DNA of 64,000 nt from Streptomyces paradoxus (GTDB lineage Bacteria > Actinomycetota > Actinomycetes > Streptomycetales > Streptomycetaceae): contig NZ_JACHGV010000012.1 in assembly GCF_014202475.1 (NCBI RefSeq), forward strand, positions 124,001 through 188,000, in the 5' to 3' direction. Every line of letters starts with the position of its first letter. Positions within the stretch are counted from its first letter, which is position 1. Below are positions 59,729 to 64,000 of the stretch, piece after piece. The notes below the pieces were generated by a model. The model saw only the letters and a program-made list of their open reading frames with translations, did no database searches and was not told the DNA's origin. The position numbers and the translations under genes are program-made.

Positions 59729-59815
59729 GTCGACGCCCCGGACCCGCCTTTTCACCGGCGCGCCCCGCGTGCCGGACCGTACAGCACACCACTTTCGTAC
59801 TGGAGGAACACATTC

Positions 59816-60703
59816 ATGGGTGACAACCACACCTCGGTGTCGGTGCTCGGCCTCGGCCTGATGGGGCAGGCCCTGGCCGCCGCCTTCCTGAAGGCGGGCC
59901 ACGCCACCACCGTGTGGAACCGTTCGGCGGACAAGGCCGACGGCCTCGTCAAGGACGGCGCGGTCCTCGCCGCGAACCCCGCCGACGCCGTCGCCGCGAG
60001 CGACCTCGTGGTCGTCTGCGTGTCGACGTACGACGTGGTGCACGACGTCATCGGCTCGCTCGGCGACGCCCTGCGCGGCAAGACCGTCGTCAACCTCACC
60101 ACCGGCTCCTCCGAGCAGGCCCGGCAGACCGCCGAGTGGGCGGAGAAGAACGGCGCGCAGTACCTCGACGGCGCCATCATGATCACCCCGCCCGGCATCG
60201 GCGCCGAGACCTCCGTCCTCTTCTACGCCGGTGACCAGGCCGTCTTCGACGCCCACGAGCCCGTGCTGAAGCTCCTCGGCGGCGGCACCACCTACCTCGG
60301 CACCGACCACGGCAAGCCCGCCCTGTTCGACGTGTCGCTGCTCGGCCTGATGTGGGGCGCCCTCAACAGCTTCCTGCACGGCGTGGCCATCGTGGAGACC
60401 GGCGGCGTCAAGGCGCAGGAGTTCCTGCCGTGGGCGCACATGTGGCTCGACGCCATCAAGATGTTCACGGCCGACTACGCCGCGCAGATCGACGCCGGCG
60501 ACGAGAAGTTCCCGGCCAACGACGCCACCCTGGAGACCCACCTGGGCGCGCTCAAGCACCTCGTCGAGGAGAGCGAGGCGCTCGGCGTCGACACCGAACT
60601 GCCCAAGTACTCCGAGGCGCTGATGGAGGGCATCATCGCCCAGGGCCACGCCAAGAACAGCTACGCCAGCGTCGTGAAGGCATACCGCCGCCCGAACCAG
60701 TGA
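59816..60703 (+). CDS. NADPH-dependent imine reductase-type enzyme (6-phosphogluconate dehydrogenase-like fold)
   Basis: A 295-residue protein: Rossmann domain with GLGLMG (12-17) and a WNRS loop (34-37) that favours NADPH. A long interdomain helix begins ALFDVSLLGLMWGALNSF (170-187), and a helical C-terminal domain follows. In beta-hydroxyacid dehydrogenases the equivalent helix carries a catalytic Lys. Here Asp172 is present instead, as in many imine reductases. This fits reduction of a cyclic imine made by the aminotransferase step. ATG 59816 has GGAGG about 10 bases upstream. A terminator follows. Confidence 0.85.
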   Translation: MGDNHTSVSVLGLGLMGQALAAAFLKAGHATTVWNRSADKADGLVKDGAVLAANPADAVAASDLVVVCVSTYDVVHDVIGSLGDALRGKTVVNLTTGSSEQARQTAEWAEKNGAQYLDGAIMITPPGIGAETSVLFYAGDQAVFDAHEPVLKLLGGGTTYLGTDHGKPALFDVSLLGLMWGALNSFLHGVAIVETGGVKAQEFLPWAHMWLDAIKMFTADYAAQIDAGDEKFPANDATLETHLGALKHLVEESEALGVDTELPKYSEALMEGIIAQGHAKNSYASVVKAYRRPNQ

Positions 60704-60736
60704 GCACCGGGCCCGGTATTCGCTGCACCCCTTGAC

Positions 60737-60778
60737 GAAGGGGCCGGTTCCGAATCCCCCGTCGGAACCGGCCCCTTC
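60737..60778 (+). terminator. Terminator after the imine reductase gene
   Basis: A perfect 17-bp stem (60737-60753 with 60762-60778) with an 8-base loop. It separates the flavoenzyme/imine reductase unit from amine oxidase copy 2. Confidence 0.88.
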
Positions 60779-60895
60779 CCCGTGCCCGCACACCGGCGCA
60801 CCAGAATCGGACGCGCATTTCACCGTTCGTTTCCGCCCGTCGATTCCGTGCGCTTTCCGTCCTGCAATTCCCGCTCTTCGCGAAAGGTGTGTTCC

Positions 60896-62317
60896 ATGAC
60901 CGAGAACGGCGACAGCACGACCCCTCGCGCCCACGGACGCGTCACCAGAAGAACACTGCTGAAGGCGGCGGGCGCCACCGCGCTCACCGCCGGCGCCGTC
61001 GCCGCGACGGCACCCTCGGCCGCGGCCGCCGACATGCCCTACGACGCCATCGTCGTCGGCGCCGGATACGCGGGCGGAACCGTCGCCCGGGAGCTGGGCG
61101 CCCGCGGCATGCGGGTCCTGGTCCTGGAGGCCCGCGGCCGGATCGGCGGCCGCATCGAGCCGGGCACGCTGGCCGGGCAGCACGTCGAACTGGGCGGCGG
61201 CTGGTTCGGCCCCGGCCAGGACCTCGTGGCCCGCGAACTGAAGCGCTACTCGCTGACCACCACCGAGGACGTGCACGCCACCCGCATGGTGATGCCCGGC
61301 CCGAACGGCTACGCCAGCCACTCCCCGCAGGAGGCCGGCGCCCGGCTGAACAGCCTGTTCGCGGACTTCTACGCCGGATCCGAGCAGTACTTCGAGCGGC
61401 CCTACGAGCCGCTGCACCGCAAGGACCTGCTGGCGTCCGTGGACCGTCTCTCCCTCGCCGACCGCATCGCCCAGCTCAAACTGAGCGGCGTCGACCACGA
61501 CTGGGTGAGCGGCGCCACCTCGGTGTTCGCCGGCGGCAACAAGACCGGCTCCCTCACCGGCCTCGCGCAGTGGTACCAGCTCGCGGGCGGCACCTACGAC
61601 AAGTTCCTCTCGGTGATGAGCCAGCTGCCCGAGGGCGGCATGATCTCCATCCTGGAGCGGATGCTGCGCGAGTCGGGTGCCACCGTCAGCCTCAACTCGC
61701 CGGTCACGGCGATCCGCGAGCGCGGCGGCCTCACCCAGGTCGAGGTCCGCGGCGGCCGGGTGTACCAGGCGCCGGTCGTCGTGCTCGCCACGCCCGTCAA
61801 CATGTGGTCGACGCTCACCTTCGAGCCGGGCCTGCCCAAGGTGTACACCGACGCCGCCCGCGAGGGCCTCGGCGTCCCGCACGCCACCAAGCTGTGGCTG
61901 CGGGTGAAGGGCACCTCCGAGGCGGTCTCCGCCCAGGCCCCGGAGGGTGCCCCCATCCTGCTGCTCATCCCGCAGAAGCAGCTGCCCGACGGCCGCATCT
62001 TCGTGGCCTTCACCGGCCCCGCCCTCGACGTGTCCGACCCGCAGGCGGTGCGCGCCGCGGTCCGCGGGCTGCTGCCGGAGGCCAGGGTCGCCGAGTACCG
62101 GGCGAAGGAATGGCACAAGGACCCGTGGGCGCGCGGCGGCTGGGGCCTGCGCCGGCCGGGGCAGCTCCTGCGTCAGCTGCCGGACATCCAGCAGCCGTTC
62201 GGACGCATCGTCTTCGCGGGCGGTGACATAGCCAGCGGCTGGAACGGGGCCTTCGTCGAAGGCGCCCTGGAGTCCGGCTTCCGTGCCGCGGAACAGGCCG
62301 CGACCCTCGCGGGCTGA
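60896..62317 (+). CDS. FAD-dependent amine oxidase, Tat-exported, copy 2
   Basis: A 473-residue paralogue of the 55535-56959 product. Twin-arginine motif VTRRTLLKAAGATALT (about 16-31) and a cleavage region near AAA-AD predict export. The FAD motif is IVVGAGYAGGTVAREL with EARGRIGGR, and the C-terminal FAGGDIASGWNGAFVEGALESG completes the flavin site. Similar placement of duplicated oxidases suggests two successive C-N oxidations or divided substrate scope. ATG 60896 has AAAGG 9 bases upstream. Its terminator (62328-62390) separates it from the PKS gene. Confidence 0.88.
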   Translation: MTENGDSTTPRAHGRVTRRTLLKAAGATALTAGAVAATAPSAAAADMPYDAIVVGAGYAGGTVARELGARGMRVLVLEARGRIGGRIEPGTLAGQHVELGGGWFGPGQDLVARELKRYSLTTTEDVHATRMVMPGPNGYASHSPQEAGARLNSLFADFYAGSEQYFERPYEPLHRKDLLASVDRLSLADRIAQLKLSGVDHDWVSGATSVFAGGNKTGSLTGLAQWYQLAGGTYDKFLSVMSQLPEGGMISILERMLRESGATVSLNSPVTAIRERGGLTQVEVRGGRVYQAPVVVLATPVNMWSTLTFEPGLPKVYTDAAREGLGVPHATKLWLRVKGTSEAVSAQAPEGAPILLLIPQKQLPDGRIFVAFTGPALDVSDPQAVRAAVRGLLPEARVAEYRAKEWHKDPWARGGWGLRRPGQLLRQLPDIQQPFGRIVFAGGDIASGWNGAFVEGALESGFRAAEQAATLAG

Positions 62318-62327
62318 CCGTCGGCAA

Positions 62328-62390
62328 GCGCCATGACCGCGCGGTGGAGAACGGGAAGTGCGGTTCCCGTCCACCGCCCGGTCATGGCGC
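62328..62390 (+). terminator. Terminator with T-rich tail before the PKS gene
   Basis: GCGCCATGACCG (62328-62339) pairs with CGGTCATGGCGC (62379-62390); the middle forms a second stem (TTCCCGT with ACGGGAA). CTTCTTCTTTT follows. The outer stem also contains CGGTCAT, a word of the proposed cluster operator, probably by chance. Confidence 0.85.
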
Positions 62391-62423
62391 CTTCTTCTTT
62401 TCCCGCTCCCTTTCGTCCGGGCC

Positions 62424-62521
62424 GAATTACCGGAGCGAGGACGGAGACTGAGGAGAGGGAGAGACCCCCCTGCCTACGATCGGGCCGAACATTCCCCCAC
62501 TCAGCAGTCTTGCGGTAATTC
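62424..62521 (+). promoter_or_regulatory. PKS promoter region with inverted CGGTAATTC elements
   Basis: CCGGTAATTC is on the minus strand at 62424-62433 and GCGGTAATTC on the plus strand at 62512-62521, within a 13-bp perfect inverted repeat (62420-62432 with 62513-62525). TACGAT near 62475 may be a -10. The right element ends 23 bp before the PKS start. Confidence 0.6.
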
Positions 62522-62544
62522 GGCCGAAAGGGCAGTCGAGCGCG

Positions 62545-64000
62545 ATGACGAATCAGCACCAGTCCGAATCGATCGGTACGCGCCGTGCACGGAGCGAGGA
62601 CATCGCGGTCGTCGGCCTTTCCTGCCGCCTGCCCGGAGCGGGAAATCCGGAGGCCTTCTGGGAACTGCTCAGCACCGGCACCTCCGCCATCACCCCCGTC
62701 CCGGCGGACCGCCTGCGGCCCGCGTCCGGCGAGGCGGCACCCGACGGCACCGCACCCGGCCTGCGCCACGGCGGCTTCCTGGAGAGCGTCGACACCTTCG
62801 ACGCCGGCTTCTTCGGCATAGCCCCGCGCGAGGCGCGCGTCATGGACCCGCAGCAGCGCCTCGTGCTCGAACTGGCCTGGGAGGCGCTGGAGAACGCCGG
62901 GATCGTCCCGGCCACCCTGCGCGGCAGCCGCACCGCCGTCTTCGTCGGCACCCTGCGCGACGACTACGCCGCCCTGCTCTACCAGCACGGCGCCCGGACC
63001 GTCACCCAGCACACCATGACCGGCGTCAACCGCGGGGTGATCGCCAACCGGGTCTCGTACCACCTCGGGCTGCGCGGCCCCAGCCTCACCGTCGACTCCG
63101 CCCAGTCCTCCTCGCTGGTCGCCGTGCACCTGGCGTGCGAGTCGCTGCGCGCCGGCGAGTCCGACGCCGCCATCGTCGCCGGCGTCAACCTCAACATCCT
63201 CGCCGAGGCCGCGGTGGCCGGGGAGCGCTTCGGCGGGCTCTCCCCCGACGGCACCACGTACACCTTCGACGCCCGCGCCAACGGCTTCGTACGCGGTGAG
63301 GGCGGCGGCGCCGTCGTCCTCAAGCCGCTGTCCCGGGCCCTCGCGGACGGCGACGACGTCCTCGGCGTGATCCACGCCAGCGCCGTCAACAACGACGGCA
63401 CCACCCCCGGACTGACCGTGCCCGGGCAGGAGACCCAGGAGCGGGTCCTGCGCGAGGCGTACGAACGCGGCGGCCTCGACCCCGACGCCGTCCAGTACGT
63501 CGAACTGCACGGCACCGGCACGCCGGTCGGCGACCCCGTCGAGGCCGCCGCCCTGGGCGCGGTGCTGGGCACGGCCCGTTCCGGCGCCGGCCCGCTGCGG
63601 GTCGGGTCGGCGAAGACCAACGTGGGCCACCTGGAGGGCGCGGCGGGCATCGTCGGCCTGATCAAGACCCTGCTGGCCCTGCGCCACCGCCGCCTGCCCG
63701 CCAGCCTCAACTTCGACACCCCCAACCCGGCGATCCCGCTGGCCGAACTCGGCCTGGAGGTGCAGCGCGAGACCGGCGACTGGCCCGCCCCCCACCGGCC
63801 GCTGATCGCCGGTGTCTCCTCGTTCGGCATGGGCGGCACCAACGCCCACGTGGTGCTGGGCGAGGGGCCGGCCACCCCGTCACCGGAAGCGGCTCCCGAG
63901 GGGGACGGCGTCCTGCTGCCCTGGGTCGTCTCCGGACGCGGCGCCGCCGCCCTCGCCGCGCAGGCCGATCGGCTGCGCACCGCCGTGACCGCCGTCCCCG
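62545..64000 (+). CDS. Modular type I polyketide synthase, start (KSQ loading module); runs past the window
   Basis: The first 485 codons are present. Residues ~22-445 form a ketosynthase domain. At the active-site position the motif reads [10 protein letters not shown], with Gln187 in place of the usual Cys; His322 in HGTGTP and His362 in KTNVGHLEG are kept. This is a KSQ domain, which decarboxylates a malonyl- or methylmalonyl-ACP to make the starter unit, so this gene encodes the loading module and probably the first extension module. The final residues enter the KS-AT linker. ATG 62545 has GGGCAG about 10 bases upstream. No stop lies within the window. Confidence 0.93.
   Translation, partial: MTNQHQSESIGTRRARSEDIAVVGLSCRLPGAGNPEAFWELLSTGTSAITPVPADRLRPASGEAAPDGTAPGLRHGGFLESVDTFDAGFFGIAPREARVMDPQQRLVLELAWEALENAGIVPATLRGSRTAVFVGTLRDDYAALLYQHGARTVTQHTMTGVNRGVIANRVSYHLGLRGPSLTVDSAQSSSLVAVHLACESLRAGESDAAIVAGVNLNILAEAAVAGERFGGLSPDGTTYTFDARANGFVRGEGGGAVVLKPLSRALADGDDVLGVIHASAVNNDGTTPGLTVPGQETQERVLREAYERGGLDPDAVQYVELHGTGTPVGDPVEAAALGAVLGTARSGAGPLRVGSAKTNVGHLEGAAGIVGLIKTLLALRHRRLPASLNFDTPNPAIPLAELGLEVQRETGDWPAPHRPLIAGVSSFGMGGTNAHVVLGEGPATPSPEAAPEGDGVLLPWVVSGRGAAALAAQADRLRTAVTAVP

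Noticed and set aside
59816-60703. Annotation as 3-hydroxyisobutyrate or 6-phosphogluconate dehydrogenase
   Set aside because: The interdomain helix has Asp172 rather than the conserved catalytic Lys, and the context is a polyketide-alkaloid cluster, both pointing to an imine reductase.
58391-62374. A 1,300-codon open frame on the minus strand opposite flavoenzyme 2, imine reductase and amine oxidase 2
   Set aside because: Same codon-bias artefact; no recognisable domain, and three well-supported genes lie on the other strand.
1-64000. CRISPR arrays, tRNA or rRNA genes, insertion sequences with a transposase
   Set aside because: None were found by reading; no regularly spaced repeats, no cloverleaf-type sequence and no transposase domain. 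A tRNA-scan and ISfinder search would settle this.

Overview
The window is chromosomal DNA of a Streptomyces-type actinomycete. Coding sequence has very high GC with third positions almost always G or C, GTG starts are frequent, and the gene content is characteristic (sepH, cutRS, DUF4193, DUF3093 and DUF3710 proteins, SARP regulators, and a type I PKS opened by a KSQ domain). No tRNA, rRNA or CRISPR array was seen.

Region 1 (1-28.8 kb) is conserved core. It holds the end of a DUF5998 gene, a phosphodiesterase, tdk, a VOC protein, a rhodanese-type sulfurtransferase, the FtsZ regulator sepH, a sugar-lactone oxidase with an MFS transporter, hemH, an inositol-phosphatase-family gene and the cutRS two-component system. 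A block follows whose order (inositol phosphatase, DUF4193, DUF3093, dut, DUF3710, OB-fold, DUF3159, two TrkA/RCK proteins, APC permease, TrmA-like methyltransferase) resembles Mycobacterium tuberculosis Rv2701c-Rv2689c from memory. cutRS, a secreted lyase-like gene and kdpDE are interleaved. kdpDE, the two RCK proteins and a KimA-like permease look like a potassium-homeostasis neighbourhood.

Region 2 (28.8-40.2 kb) is accessory DNA that begins exactly at the 3' end of the TrmA-like gene. A 64-bp imperfect copy of that 3' end lies 1.1 kb downstream, beyond a VCBS-repeat gene, which suggests an integration or duplication boundary. Then come an Fe-S oxidoreductase, a DUF3533-type membrane protein, two TetR regulators and an SDR, tied together by repeated AAACCGATCGGTTT palindromes in three intergenic regions. 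After these lie a truncated BREX/Pgl kinase gene (pglW), a DUF3253 protein, a second SDR and an XRE / ImmA-IrrE / MAB_1171c-type cassette.

Region 3 (40.5 kb to the end, continuing outside) is a biosynthetic gene cluster. It has three SARP-type regulators (one AfsR-like, two with cyclase-like and ATPase-like domains), an FMN reductase, a type II thioesterase, a class III aminotransferase with an unusual insertion, a flavin reductase, two acyl-CoA-dehydrogenase-fold flavoenzymes, two Tat-exported flavin amine oxidases, two SnoaL-like proteins, a mycothiol/DinB-type protein, an imine-reductase-type enzyme and the start of a modular PKS with a KSQ loading domain. The set fits a polyketide alkaloid: a decarboxylatively primed chain, reductive release to an aldehyde (not seen here), transamination and cyclisation to a cyclic imine, reduction by the imine reductase, then flavin-dependent tailoring. 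The compound cannot be named from this window. A repeated element resembling CSGGTMATTG lies in four cluster promoter regions, partly at 11-bp spacing as expected for a SARP, and is a strong candidate for the cluster operator.
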